From NCBI RefSeq assembly GCF_001649575.2, contig NC_051445.1:27391088-27455087 (forward strand): DNA of 64,000 bases, read 5' to 3'. Shown piece by piece: positions 1 to 12,173 of this stretch (its first letter is position 1; the number at the start of each line of letters is the position of its first letter). The notes beneath the pieces are model-generated. The model made no database searches and was not told the DNA's origin. It saw nothing but the letters and a program-made list of their open reading frames with translations. The stretch is from Kryptolebias marmoratus (lineage: Eukaryota > Chordata > Actinopteri > Cyprinodontiformes > Rivulidae). The position numbers and the translations under genes are program-made.

Positions 1-189
1 TTATAGCAATAGTAGCTACAACTTCTTACTGACATCCAGTGGCCAAGATTAAGATGGCAACTCACTAGCAAACAAGTATTATATGCGATTGAATTAGTTT
101 TATTATTGCTGGCCACTAGAAATGAAAGGGTGATAATGTTATTGCCCACGTCACTGTGTATGTGCACTTGTGATATTCAAACATTGACA

Positions 190-265
190 GGTAACTAACC
201 TTTGGAGGGCTTACAAGGGCTTCTCTACCTCTTTTTTTCAATCTCTCTCTCTTTTGAGGGCTTCA
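190..265 (-). mobile_element. Degenerate TTAA-type mini-MITE
   Basis: Read on the minus strand this matches the family seen intact at 32087-32168, sharing the words AGAGAGAG, GGTAGAGAAG and CCTTGTAA. Its ends are too worn to show the TTAA duplication. No coding capacity. Confidence 0.55.
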
Positions 266-274
266 GAAGGGGTA

Positions 275-515
275 ATACTAAAATGGCAATATCTCAATCA
301 ATTTACAGATATTAAGCTAAAATCTGGTGGAGTAGTAGATGAGAGTTATGCTCAACAAATAATCTGAGTGCTAACAAAGCTCACAGTATAGCATGAGATT
401 GTCCCTCATGTCATTGAGAAGCTTTGACCAAAATAGCAATAATATCATCTTTTCTCAACCCAAAATGATCTTGGTTTAAAACTCTGACATGAAAGGCGGT
501 GGACAACATGCTATC
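275..515 (+). repeat. Unclassified dispersed repeat, family 1 (fragment)
   Basis: It shares ordered phrases with copies at 22.4, 31.0, 35.9 and 40.6 kb, such as ATATCTCAATCAATTTACAG, GATATTAAGCTAAAAT and CTGACATGAAAGGCGGTGGA. It does not encode a recognisable protein. The family is discussed in the findings. Confidence 0.6.
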
Positions 516-1249
516 CTTCAAGCCTTTTTGACTTCTTTCACAAAAATGATTCATATGCTGCTGCCCATTCAAGCATCATGTAACACATTTAGTCTTCCAT
601 GTGTATTTTTAAACTTCTCACAAATGAGTATTCATAACAAGTTATTCCTCTGTCTCATTCTTCTTGTTGCTCTGTGAACATAATTCTTCCTCTGCTAGGA
701 TGGTAACCCGATATACAGATACACACTACCTCCGTTTTGGTGTCATGAATCAGTATAGGTTTAGTACAAATGGAAAATGGTCAAGGTCTTCAGCCAATGA
801 GGGTGCACGTAACACAAAAGTTCTCTGCACTTGTGTTTTCAACCATATACTATGGTGCGAACTACAGGCAAAGCAATGGCGAGAATTAGTATAAATAAAG
901 TGGACTTTTTATTTTTTCATCCTTTTTTGCTAATGTTTTTTTTAAGAAACCTAAAGGTGAAGAGGCTGAGTACACAGACCAAACAACATTTAAACAGACA
1001 ATAAGATAATTGTAGCTTTTGTTTTACTTGGTTTCAGTGAAAGAACAAGCTAAAAGTTTTAGGATTTTACCCATCCATTGATTGTGTCAAGAAGTTAGGT
1101 GCAATGTGTTGCAAATTAGTTGTGAAAATTACATTTAACATATATGAAAATGTGCATGTAAAGTATTGCAGTGCAGCCGAAGGTTGAACATTTTCTGACT
1201 TTGTTGAAAATGTCATTGTGGTAAAAAAGGGACAAAGTTCTTTTAGCAT
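516..1249. other. No feature recognised
   Basis: AT-rich sequence downstream of the last visible cdk14 exon. Only short open frames without family resemblance are present. Confidence 0.5.
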
Positions 1250-1430
1250 TTTGTTACTTTTAGTATCTAGCTAGCATTTTGCTACTATCAGCTTTAAACT
1301 ACCGTTCTGCTTCTCTTAACTTTTAGGTAGGCTTTTTTTTGCTACTTTTAGCTTCTAGCTAGCAGTTTGGTATTTTTTAGCGACCATAGTGCCTTTTGTT
1401 ACTTTTAACTTTTGCTACTTTTAATTTTTA
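1250..1430. repeat. GCTACTTTTAGCTTCTAGCTAGC-like degenerate minisatellite
   Basis: Repeated phrases such as TTTGCTACTTTTAGCTTCTA and GCTAGCATTTTGCTAC recur with drift for about 180 bp. The same theme appears at 22270-22370. It looks like a decayed tandem repeat; no function is visible. Confidence 0.6.
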
Positions 1431-3549
1431 TACATCATACATCAGAATGTGCATCTCAATCAGGAATGGTATGCTCTGACTTTTAGTAGCAGGTGGTATG
1501 ACACATAAAACTCACAAAAAACGTGAGAAATCGCCCCATAGCCAACAATGAGATTTTGTTGAAACCAGTGAGAAAACCCAACCTTATTTGGAGCTCGGGA
1601 GCTCCATACTACTTTACAGTAGAATCATCATTCAAAGTTTAAATGGGTCACAGAAGGTTGAACTTTACGTGACTGAACCGGTGTTTTGTTATTCTTACCG
1701 GTTTTTACACAATCACAGTTTAAGTTGGATGATAGATATTTTACAACAGAATGTTCAACTTACAGTGTGATGATGGAGTGAAATGGTGTGAATATCAGTA
1801 TGTTCAGTGTTTGAGTGCTGCTGATATACAAGTAGGTGCACATTCCTTTCTGCTATTGCTGCCACCTGTAGTGATTGTGAAAACATCTGCTTTAAACCTG
1901 ATAACATCTCCTGTGACGACCGAACAGGTCCAGGTGATGAGACACTCTCAGTAGAGTGAGGCATTCCTTTTTCAGTGGAGCGTGGTCAAACCCTTTTCAC
2001 AATTTTCTATCATATCTACACAAAAAACTTCAAGTCTTGATGTCTCAGAGACTGCCTGCCTCTGCTGTCCCCTTACTGCTGCACAGAGAGCCGTGGTTTG
2101 AACAGAAAAGCCAATAGGAAGTTACTTTACTCTAAATACATCCTGTAAAGAGCTTTCCCCATATCAGTCACTAAACAGGGAGGGTGTTGTACAAAGACAA
2201 CCTAAAGCAGGCCCTGACATGCAATTGTTGTGTATACAACAGTAAAAATGATCTAGGCCTTAGGCTGTTGATATTTTATACACTAAGAGGAACCTGGGGG
2301 AGTGATGGTGGTGGAAGTGGCAGGGTGGGAGGGGGAATAAACCCAAAACACTGGAGATGAGTGAAAGGCAAAAAACACCAAGAACAAATGATATGTGTTC
2401 ACAGAACAGAACAGATGGGTCGCTTACATCCAGTGATGTGTTCATAAGGGTATATTTTATGTGTGATCAAAAATCCCATGAATGTTTGACTCAACTGTAA
2501 CTAATGTCAGGCTGAGGTACACAAAACCTTTAAATGACACATTCACCTCTGACCTGCAGTCCAATTCACAACCTGGAAACTTACAACAGCTTTACAATCC
2601 ACCACTTCCTGTTCCACCCATTCAAACTGTATTAGTCCCCAAAAATAAAAAGAACAAAAACAAAAATCTAGTTTTAAACAACAACAAAAAAAACGTTATC
2701 ATGAAACAAAGATCCACCCAACTTCTTGTGGTTCATTATTTATCCTGGACTATGATGTCATTCAAACACTGTTCTTTAAGCCATTTCATACTTTTGAACA
2801 CACACTTTAAAAACTAATGGTTGTTTTTATTTCTGCATCTATATCACATTATGTTTTCAGTGTTAGACAGAAACAATAAAGGTTTCTGTCACTTTTGATT
2901 TATTTGTGTAATGGAAAAGAGAAAAAAGGTACCAATTAGAATTAAAATAAGTTTTTAGCTATAACAACACTTCTGTTATGAATGAAACCAAGCTGTAACT
3001 GAATGATATTTTCTAACAACATACTGAGTAAATTGTTAGATATGACAAAGAGTATGTGTTCTATTCTTGGACAATAGGTTTAAAGAAAAAAAGTGAACCC
3101 TGATCAATGAGCTGCACAGCTGCTGTGATCAGTTTCACAGCTGGAGGAAAAGAAAAATGTCTGAAATATGAGAACAATTTAGGGTGAGACAGGGTTGAGA
3201 TGAGGTGAGTCAGCTCTCAGGGCGTTTGTTGTTCATATCAAAATCATTGTTCCTTGACCAACAATAAAAGGCAGCAGAGAGGAAGTTATAGTCATTAACA
3301 TTCCACCTCTATCTTCATATTTTTGTTTCCTTTTCAGCTGGATCAGGAGCAGAAGATGGTGGTGATGGTGGTGGTGTGTATGTTTGTTTCTGTTTGGCCA
3401 AATGAAATGCATCTGGTTAAAGAGGATCCAACTTTATTTACAGACATGGACAAATTTGTTGATACCCTTTGGTTGAAGAAAGACAACCCCTCAAAGAAAA
3501 TCACTGAAATAAACTGACAAAAGTAATAGAAAAAGAAAAGAAAAAAATT
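1431..3549. other. No gene recognised
   Basis: Mostly AT-rich intronic or intergenic sequence. A short frame at 3323-3517 follows a plausible acceptor (CCTTTTCAG), but it has no donor and no family resemblance, so it is not called. Nothing else stands out. Confidence 0.5.
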
Positions 3550-3905
3550 CTATCCATCAATCCCTCCTCTTTACCCACTCTGCCCTTCTTGGGTCACGAG
3601 GGAGGTGGTTCCTTTCTCCAGCAGTCATTATTTGAGAGGACAAGTTGCAAGTCCATCACAAGGACCATATAAAGACAAATAACCATTCACTTTCTCAGCC
3701 ACACTTAAAAAACAATTTAAAGTTACTAATGAACCAAGTATGCATGTTTTTGGTCTGTGGGAAGAAACTGCAATACCCAGAAAAATCTGACACATGCACA
3801 GAGAGAACATGTAAACTCCACCCAGAAAGGTTCCAGGCTGGGAGGCAAAGCTACGAATTTCTTGTTGTGAAGCAATAGCTCTAACATCTGCACCACCATG
3901 TTACT
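3550..3905 (-). repeat. L2-type 3' tail / SINE-like repeat
   Basis: On the minus strand this reads as the common fish repeat with a CATGTTCTCT box, a TTTCTTCCCACAGACC box, a CTCCAGCAGTCA-complement box and a GATGG-type end. Four other copies occur in the window (15.8, 17.5, 36.6 and 42.8 kb). I attribute the tail to the L2-clade/SINE group from general knowledge; the exact family needs a library search. Confidence 0.65.
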
Positions 3906-4029
3906 AAAAATCAACCAATGAAAATCAGTCACTTCTCTTGAATCTTTATTCAACAAAATTATTGAGAAAAAAATAATAAAAGTGGCTTTAACAAAAAGGA
4001 TGATACCTCTAGAAAAGACAAATTTATTT

Positions 4030-4545
4030 GACCATAGGAACTTGTTAAACTAAGGTGTGTCCTGTAATCAGCATCACAGGTGTCCTCAGTCTTGTAATCA
4101 GTCAATTTAAAGGGTGAAAAGTAGTCACTGTGCTGTTTGGTATCATGGTGTGTAACACTGAACATGGACCTCAGAAAGCTAAAGACAGAGTTGTCTCAGG
4201 AGCTTAAAGACTAACTGAGCAGCATGTTAAAGGTAAAGACTGTAAGACCATCTCCAAGCAGCTTGATGTTCCTGAGACTACAGCTGCTCAGATTATTCAG
4301 AAGGTTAAGGTCCACAGGACTGGAGACAACCTCCCTGGACGTGGACAGAAGAGGAAAACTGATGACAATATAAATGGTATAATTTTGTCAAAGTCAATTT
4401 CTTAGTTTGTTTTTGAAATAAATTCTGTTCAACCAAAAGTCAAAACCAATTACTTTTAGTATTTTTCTTTTTATTACTTTTGTCACTTCTGTGGCCCGTG
4501 TGGGTTTTTCTGTCTTTAATGAAAGGGTACAAACAAATCAGATAA
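4030..4545 (+). mobile_element. Internally deleted Tc1-like transposon
   Basis: The piece GTGTCCTGTAATCAGCATCA and the frame GKDCKTISKQLDVPETTAAQ, followed by IIQKVKV and GRGQKRK, are the start of a Tc1-family transposase with its N-terminal helix-turn-helix. After the DDN of the linker the sequence jumps to an AT-rich tail that resembles the element's 3' end (TTTGTCACTTCTGTGG). The catalytic DDE domain is missing. It is a dead copy in the plus orientation, opposite to cdk14. Confidence 0.8.
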
Positions 4546-5126
4546 CGTTTGTACATTGAAATACACCAAGTAAAGCATTAAATGTTATTATTTCCAAATG
4601 ACAAGGATGCAAACTCATCCCAAGATGATAGGTTTCTGAAAATCAGCAGTTTGTCACAAATCTTTTTACTTCACAGATCCAAGACAGTAGATTTTCTGGG
4701 AGATTACAAATAAACATGACCTTCGTATTTATTCTAAATGACAGCTTTAGTCAGTAGGAGTGAATCTTCGCTGCAGCAGCTACACTTTGGGATTCCAGCT
4801 GATCGAACAGCTGCAGACTGACCCTCTGCCCCCTTTGTGGTCTCTCCTCCAGTTGTACGCCCAAGGCCCAGAGTGGCACCCACACTGTGCCCCCGTGCCC
4901 TTTCTCTGCCACATGCGCTCGGTGTCCCACGGCAGAAACACAAATGTGAACGCTGCAGGAAGGCTGGAGGCTGCATGAGTGTGAGCAGCGTGTGTAAATG
5001 ATAAATGAGTGAGCTCACCCTCTTTTTTTTATAATAGTCATCAACTGAAATTGAGCACAACACTACACACCCACACCCACACACACACAAACAAACATAA
5101 AATTGTGATGTAAACAGTGCACTTAC
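4546..5126. other. Intron beside cdk14 exon, no feature recognised
   Basis: A GC-richer patch at about 4740-4980 has open frames on both strands, but neither resembles a known protein nor carries the next cdk14 exon. A short CA repeat occurs near 5070-5088. Confidence 0.5.
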
Positions 5127-5175
5127 TTATTCCAGGCTTGTCTGAGCTTCTTGGGGCTGTACACTGTAAATCGGT
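5127..5175 (-). CDS. cdk14: cdk14 exon: RFTVYSPKKLRQAWN segment
   Basis: This short 49-nt exon completes an Asp codon and encodes RFTVYSPKKLRQAWN, ending with AA of a probable Lys codon. Human CDK14 has the similar RFTLYSSKNLRQAWNK here. The acceptor is CATTACAG and the donor is the strong GTAAGT. It is the most 3' exon in the window: the next segment (LSYVNHAEDL in human) was looked for on the minus strand between bases 1 and 5126 and was not seen, so the following intron exceeds 5.1 kb. A Tc1-like terminal fragment sits less than 100 bp upstream of the acceptor. Confidence 0.95.
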
Positions 5176-5254
5176 CTGTAATGAGAACAACACAAACAAG
5201 CAGTGAAAATAAACTCAGGCCAAAAGCAACAACAACATTTCTAAATATCATTAG

Positions 5255-5395
5255 GAACAAGTGACCGAGTCAGTTCTTCTGTCAGCATGTCTAGGTGCTT
5301 GATTTTATACACCTGTGTCCACGGAAGTGATTGGAACACCTGAGTTAAATGATTTGGATGGGTGAGTGAATACTTTCAGAAATACAGTGTATTTT
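5255..5395. mobile_element. Terminal fragment of a Tc1-like element
   Basis: The phrases GCTTGATTTTATACACCTGT, GTGATTGGAACACCTGA and TTTGGATGGGTGAGTGAATA are typical of the ends of a widespread fish Tc1-like element whose termini read TACACTATATTGCC. The copy ends in ATACAGTGTA. No coding sequence remains. It lies just upstream of the acceptor of the 5127-5175 exon. Confidence 0.75.
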
Positions 5396-7756
5396 TTAAT
5401 GTCAGGAGGTGAATCAGCCATCAATCAGGCGAGGACAGGAGAAAAAAAAATGCTCATTAACATATAAAGTATATATATGTATTTATCTTTTGTGTAGCTG
5501 TAGTATTTCCATATTTTTGTAATTGCAGTATAATATTTATTATCTTATTTGTAAACAAAATAACAAGATTACTGCGCTTTTGTTTGAGCTCCACTGAAAT
5601 TCGACTCTGACGTTTCAGAACGGTTTGTGATGTAATGGAACGTGGAACGGAACAGTCATGAGACATGCTGCGCTCTGAACAGATGTTTCCTGTTTCAATT
5701 TTGCCATCTCTAGTATTTATTGTGCTTAGTTTCACAATTTTTTTTTTGTCAAATCTGTGCAGTTTCTCACTTGTTTCTGGTATTTGTTTTGAAGTTTCAG
5801 TTCAACTTTTTACAGAATGTAGCACTTTTCAAACAAACATGACATAAAAACAAATATGAATTGAAATTGAACTTGTTTAAAATAAGAATCAATTAGGATG
5901 AAAATGTTACGATAATTACATCAAAGTCTGTAGATAAGAGAAAGCTGTAGAGGTGGACTGATGAATGGTAAAGATGCTTTCATCTGTCTTTGAGATAGTT
6001 ATGCTTTTCCAAATAGTTTCTAACTAAGAAGAAGAAGAAAAGGCAAGTATTTCAAGTGTACCTCTATGTGAGATTTAATATTCTGTTTCAAACAGCAGCT
6101 GCCACTGCATCTCATGTCTAATATTGTCCATCTTCTAGTAATACTAAAACATCTAAAGGTTTCAGCTCTAAATTAATACAATTATTATTCTTTCCCAAGG
6201 ATAATGTTGGCCTTTTAATCCTCACATTGCATTTTTTGAACCTGTCTCCACAGTGGGCTTTTTCTTTCAGATATTCAGTCTAAAGGTGGCACTGAGTCAT
6301 GAACACCACTCACAGTTCAGGGAGCGAAAAGATCTGAGGAACCTTAAAAAAAAGTGACTTCAGAATGAAGTTCCACCTTCATTCTGAAGTCACACAGTCA
6401 TGTCTGATAATCTGACTGAAAGTGTGTGTTTTAAAAGGCTGGATGAGAGGGAATGTGGGGGTATGGATGTGTGCATGTAGAGTAAGAATAAATGATGTGA
6501 TGAATCATAAGCAGAATTTGTGTGTTTCTAGCTGAGCGCTACAGACAGACTCTATGAAGCAACACTGCCACCTGCTGCTGACTTCAGCCTCTGCAGTCGA
6601 ATCATCAACAGAATGAGTTTCTACTTCTTTTCTAAGTAGGCCCTGTTGTAATTTATCAGTCAGGAAAGGCCTTTGTAATGGTGAGTAAATAATAAAAGAA
6701 AATAAAACAAAATAAAATAGCATAACTAATTTTCTTTTAACATCACTTTTTCATTTTTCTGCTGGCTGACTGTAGTTTTGATAGGATTGTTTTAAAGGCT
6801 CCTGACTTATTATTTAGAACTTAAGCTGAAGGCTTTGGTTGTCATCTGTCTGTCTGTTTCAGAAACAGCTTTTACTCTCTGCTGGAAATTCTGTGCTTTT
6901 ATTCAAGTTATAAGAACTTTTTTTTTTGTCAGACTATTTGTATTATGAACCACTTCACCGTGGATAGGTGATTGTAAGAGAAAGAAAAAGATTATTGTTT
7001 ATTGATTATTATCACACTTCTTTTATGGCAGCGGGTGATCGTGTAACTGATCATGATGAGCCTGACTTCTTTGATGTGACATCTTTGTTAAAATCTATGG
7101 CGTACAAGTTGTCAGGTGATATGCATTCCTTTATGGAACACCAGTTTATTTATTGCAGACTCTTTCATAAAGTGAGCGCAGTGTGAGCAAAAAGCCATCA
7201 TAACCAAAAGCACATTTACAAAAAAATATCTTTTTTTATTGCAAAGGTTCTCAAGATATTAGTTTAGGAAAATTATTAAACCAAAAATCTATTTTTTTTC
7301 AATATATTCTCACAGACTGATGTTCAGTTATTGTGTGCAACTCATCTTTTATATCATCTCTCACAGGCCCAGTTTCCATAGAAACATTCTTAATACAGTA
7401 GATTTAAAACCTAACCAGCAGCCTCAGCTTTTAAATGACAGTCCACTGAGCCAATAGGAGCTTCTGTGTCATGTCCGCAGACTATAATAGCCAATGAGAG
7501 CGCGCTGTTGTATTTGATCTGACCCAGCTTGTTATGAATCAGAATTAGTTCCAGGGTGAACAACTCAAGCTGGGATATTCTAAAAACAACTAAAAGAGAA
7601 ACTTTTACTTTTTAAAAGAAAAGTAAAGCATCAGGCTGTGATCTAAGTCTTCCTCCCATCTAATTCACAACTTCAGTCATTTTCTTTTATCTATTTCTAA
7701 AACTCTGTAACATTTAATATTTGATATAGTATAGTACATTTATAAGGATAAAAAAT
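5396..7756. other. Intron, no gene recognised
   Basis: AT-rich intron. The only structured element seen is a perfect hairpin at 6354-6393 (listed separately). A TACACTATCTGGACAAA-like terminus at 7756-7775 may belong to a Tc1-like MITE. Confidence 0.5.
6354..6393. repeat. Perfect 17-bp hairpin with 6-nt loop
   Basis: GTGACTTCAGAATGAAG is followed after TTCCAC by its exact reverse complement. Stem 6354-6370 and 6377-6393. The stem is short for a microRNA precursor. Could be the core of a small foldback element or a chance palindrome fixed in the intron. Confidence 0.85.
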
Positions 7757-7954
7757 ACACTATCTGGACAAATACTTTTGTCCCAAAAGGATTCACATGC
7801 ATTTTATGAGCTTCAATTGTCTGTGTCAGTTGCAAGCATGTGGTCACTGATGTACATATATTTAGCTACATCCACACATGACAAAAAAAGAGGAGATTTA
7901 ACCATTTACTCTTTGGAATGAAGTTGCTCTGATCATTTTTAAGGCATGTTATTA

Positions 7955-8262
7955 AGTTGTGGTATATGAGGTCAAATGTGGTTCATGTTCATTGTACAGC
8001 TTTAAACCATATAGGCTCAAACTCAAAAAAAAAAGTGTTTAAATGTCCCTTGAGTTCAGAAAACCAAACGGAGTCAGTGTATTTAAGCGAGTTTCAGATC
8101 TTTGTAGTTAGATACTGTCAACTGAAAAGGTTTGTGCTGTGGTACGCGCATTCTCATGGCAGGTCAAACACAACATTTGTTTTGATACATCCAGACGTGT
8201 GCGTGGAACATGGTGTACACCATTTTCTGTGCCTAAACACCGTTCATACATGAGGCCCCTGG
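7955..8262. mobile_element. Harbinger-like MITE end (tentative)
   Basis: The segment ends in ACCGTTCATACATGAGGCCC, whose complement GGGCCTCATGTATGAACGGT resembles the start of fish PIF/Harbinger-type MITEs. The other end is not clear. No transposase is present. Confidence 0.4.
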
Positions 8263-9589
8263 TGTGGTGAGGAGTTTACGTAGACCCCTTGCATTATTGT
8301 ATGTTTTTTTCGAGGTTTGATTAAAATGACTATAACTTTGTCATACATAAACATAAAATGATTTTAATCTTAAATTCTGGCACGAATGGTGGCAGGTGAT
8401 ATGCATTTCTTTAATGAATGCCATGTCTTTAACTCCTGTTGTGTGATCATTGTATTCATGTTGGCTGTATAAAACTGGAATTAATATTCAGAACAGTCTT
8501 TTTCAGGCTTTTCAAACACCAATATGTGGCTGATCAGTGTGTGTGTGTGTGTGTGTGTTTGTGTGTGTTTGTGTGTTCAAAATGCTGTCCTAATAATCTG
8601 AGAGCTGCAGACGTTTGGAGCCAAACACCAGGACTGTGTGTAGGTCAGAGACAGCTGCACCACAGTGTGTGAGAGGATAACAAGGGCCGACTGTCGCCAT
8701 GGTCACATTAGTATGGGCCATGTGTCCATGTGACCATGACAGTCCCCACAGTTGGTCCCTAATTGGCCACTGGAGAAAAAAGAGAGAGCCACACGCTGCA
8801 GCTCAGTGACGCCTCCTGGCCCGACTTCATCACCTCTTTGGATCTGTCCTCGCCTGACCCTTCTGCTTTATGCCAGCTCTTCTCCTCTGCATCAGCTGAC
8901 ACTAAGCACAAGTCTCTATTCATGTTCACTCTAAAAAACCCTAATGAGCTCCCAGAGGGCAGAGCACCCCACCCTCCTGCAGCATCAATGGATACAGTCA
9001 TCTTCTGGTAGATTGTTGGCTCATTCTGATGCTGGTTCAAAGTTCTGAGAAAAAACAAACTACTGTAAACTATTAACCCGGTCGCAGCACATTCTGTCAG
9101 TTCCATTTAAATCCCTAAGATGCTAAAGTGTTAGCACAGAACCTAGTGATGTCACACTAAGTGCTGAAGTGACCATGTTGTGTAAAACATATAATTTTAA
9201 TTCAGTATGGTGTTGTAAAAAGGTAATCAACTTCTACAAAGTGAATAATAAAATTAGAATAATGCCTGTGTTTGAGCATTCATTGTGTTCCAGGGTAAGG
9301 CGAATTAGTGAGTTCATCATTTCATCTGAAGGATTTTTCAACACAGCAGACTCTGAGCCCAACATTAAAGACTAATGCGAACAAGAAATTACACTCTAAT
9401 TTAAAGGTTTGACTTATCAGAACAAATTTTAAAATGGGTCAATCCAACCTCAGATGGTCATCACATTACATAATAAACCATGTCATTATTTATTTAACAA
9501 AGAAAAAGCTAAAATGTGAAGCAGCATGTGAAGACGTTCTTCCTCACTGAGTTCATGAGTTTCAGCCAGTAGCTGTTGATCAAATGTAT
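8263..9589. other. Intron with TG repeat, no gene recognised
   Basis: Contains an interrupted (TG)n tract at 8537-8577. Open frames at 8759-9106 (minus) and 8763-9011 (plus) overlap one another in a GC-richer patch and match no family I recognise. Confidence 0.5.
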
Positions 9590-9670
9590 TGAGCATGCAG
9601 GTATACAGTGTACGGTCCAGACATCAACTTGATTGAAATGCTGTGGTGGGATCTTCAAACAGTTTCTTTA
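9590..9670 (+). pseudogene. Tc1-like transposase C-terminal scrap
   Basis: The plus strand reads GPDINLIEMLWWDLQ, the counterpart of the Tc1-family SPDLNPIEMLWRDLK motif whose Glu is the third catalytic acid of the DDE triad. Only about 20 codons can be recognised, so this is a fossil fragment. Confidence 0.8.
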
Positions 9671-10841
9671 GCTGAATTTTTGTTTAGTAAAAACATGGTG
9701 TAATAGGTTATGGGCTGTTCATGTGAAGCTGAAGTTCTAATAGAGTGGAGCAACACATTTGGGTACTTAGCCTCTGTGTATACCTCCGCCCCTTTTTGGG
9801 GCTAGACAACTCCTCCTTTTTGACTGGAGGTAGGAGGAACTTGAGGTGTTTGTTAAAAAAGACATGGTTAAATAAGACTACAGCATTGCTTTGAAGCTTT
9901 AAAGTGCTCAAATATTGTTGTCTGTAAGGCAAATATTATATAATGTCACTGTTGATCATTGATCACCAGTGTTACACAGAAAAACTTTCTTAAGTATAGA
10001 CTAAAGTTCAGCAGATTGAATGAGTATTTCCCAAAGGGAAATGTACTGTATTTCTTACACTCATCAACTAATCCTTTCTTAAACTGCTTTATTTTGCTGT
10101 TTGGGTTGTTATCCTTAGTTAAGTTCTTCTAATTTAAAATTACAGTCAGCTAATTAAGTGATTATTATAACTAGCATTTTTTATGGTGGGTTAAGTAGCA
10201 GCTGAAAGTTTTTAATCTTTTTTTACCTTAGTCAAAAAAGAATAATGGTGCAATTTAAAATGACTATAAAACTAGCAAATTCATAATTTAGTAAAAGTAT
10301 AAGTAACTGATGATTTACACATATTTGATTTTTTTTTTTTTTTTTTTTGAAGAAATGGGTTATATAAATGGACAGAGTAACAAAATAAAGCCGCTTCCAC
10401 AGTTGACCATTTAATTCCCCCCCGGCAGCTGAACTGAAGCCACAGATCATTGGTATTTGTACCCAAGGGGGTGAGGGTGGGGGGTGGGAGGGGCTTAGAG
10501 CCTGTTTTAATTAATCAATTAAGAAAATAACTTGTTCAGGCTATATTTTTTAATATTCTTGATCATGACTACTTTATTTTTATTAATACTGTTTTATATG
10601 CACTTTGTTGTTTAGATTCTGTGTATCATAGTTCTTTACATTTCATAATAAATTCCTTGAATAGTGCACATCACTGTGTACGTGACATTGCCCCACTAGT
10701 TCGTATTTTAAAATGACACTTTTGTTGTGTAGATACAGCTACACAGAAGACTCAGTGTTAGTTCAGGTTAAGTACATGCTGTTTTACAGAATGAATTTAA
10801 TTATCTTGTAGAATGTGGTTCTGTGAGAAGAAATGTCCCAC
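9671..10841. other. Intron before cdk14 exon, nothing recognised
   Basis: AT-rich intron with a T-homopolymer at 10331-10348 and a G-rich run near 10470-10492. No coding or transposon homology seen. Confidence 0.5.
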
Positions 10842-10905
10842 CTGCTTTAAAATGAGGCAAGGAGTTAACACCAGGCCACGTGTCCTCAGAGGGAGTTCCA
10901 AGAAC
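10842..10905 (-). CDS. cdk14: cdk14 exon: VLGTPSEDTWPGV segment
   Basis: This 64-nt exon encodes VLGTPSEDTWPGVNSLPHFK and Ala, plus the first base of the next codon. The VLGTPxEDTWPG pattern is the CDK-family region after the GHI subdomain. It is bounded by an acceptor reading GTCCGTCAG and a donor GTGGGACA. Ser replaces the human Asn after GTP, and Asn replaces His before SLPHF; both are unremarkable in a fish orthologue. The 24.2-kb intron before it is the largest in the window and carries the L1, RTE-like and several LTR insertions. Confidence 0.96.
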
Positions 10906-11410
10906 CTGACGGACAAAGCAACACAAGAGGAAAATATCAGCATATGGGCAAACAAAACTGTGACGTTACATAAAAAAGGTTACAAATAATCACAAGTCAA
11001 ACATGTTCTGTAAGTACTAAACTGCCATGGTGTTGGCATCACGTGTGCCTACCTATAATAAATATGTAGTAAGGACATTTAGAGTCTTGATTATAAGTAA
11101 TGATGATAGTCTTTCAAAGTTTAATATTATGTTTAAAAATGACAATTTAAAATTTTCAGCACAAACAATTCCAGGTATTAGTAGGTTTATTATTTAAAAC
11201 TTATTGTGTTGACTTTGTATTTGTTTTTTTATTGTACAGTGCAATGTAGCTTTGGTATGTTGGTTATTTAAATATTACTGTGCTGATTATGCTGTTCATG
11301 TAAAAACCCAACTAGGGCTAAGAGTTGGAAAATAGCTACAGACTTAAACTCTCTGTGCAGCACATTAGTTGCATTTGATGTTTTAGAACTATGTTAAATT
11401 GTATTGTTCC

Positions 11411-11478
11411 TATTCCATTCCATTCTATTCTATTCTATTCTATTCTATTCTATTCTATTCTATTCTATTCTATCCTAT
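11411..11478. repeat. (TATTC)n microsatellite
   Basis: About a dozen near-perfect copies of the pentamer, with imperfect units at both edges (TATTCCATTC, TATCCTATC). The flanks 10906-11410 and 11479-11872 are intron with no recognised feature. Confidence 0.95.
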
Positions 11479-12173
11479 CTTTTATGGGAAACCTGGGCTG
11501 AGTTCTCCCACCCAAAGCCTGTGTTTATGATGAGAACATGCAGAGCAGCGGACATGCCTTCAACATGATCCATCACAGCTAAGCAGCTTGATAGTTTCCA
11601 GATTGGCTGAGTGTCTCCAAACTGCAGCATGTGTCTACGTCAGAACCAAGGCTGAGTTGGGCCAAGAAAAAACACGGTGGAGGTCCAATGTGGGATACGT
11701 CAGTTTCAGACAGCTTATGGTGAGAAGGAAACGTTTCAAATTGAAGGCATAGACTTTTTAAAAGTGTATGTTTCCAAAGCAAGGACAGTTTCATTGGGTC
11801 ATACAACTTTTTTCATGCCTTTTTTTTTCGATTTTTCTTTTTCCATGATCTAAACTGTGTCTGAGACCATCAGTCGACACTAGGGTGACCAGATGTCCAG
11901 ATTTGTGCGGGGCAGTCTTGCATTTTTTTATTCCTGTCCCGGTGTCCCACAAATTAAAGCAATGTCCAGTATTTGACTGGGTCAAATTCTGAAAAATAAT
12001 AAAATATTCGATAGACGCTTAAGGAAAGCAGAGCTGCAGCCATCATCACAGAGCGTCGGCTGTCAATCAAAATACGCAGCGGCGACGTCCCCACGTCATG
12101 ACCGAACCTGAGCGCCAAGATGTGAATAAAATAAAGCAGAGCAAGAAAATGAGCCTGATGTCTATGGAATAAT

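Noticed and set aside
3323..3517. Possible short exon after a CCTTTTCAG acceptor
   Set aside because: No donor, no upstream partner exon and no family resemblance.
4734..5090. 118-codon minus-strand frame beside a cdk14 exon, considered as the next cdk14 exon
   Set aside because: Its translation does not match the CDK14 C-terminal region and it lies on the 5' to 3' path without the expected LSYVNHAEDL-type start.
8759..9106. Overlapping open frames on both strands in a GC-richer patch
   Set aside because: Open frames on both strands reflect composition; neither translation is recognisable.
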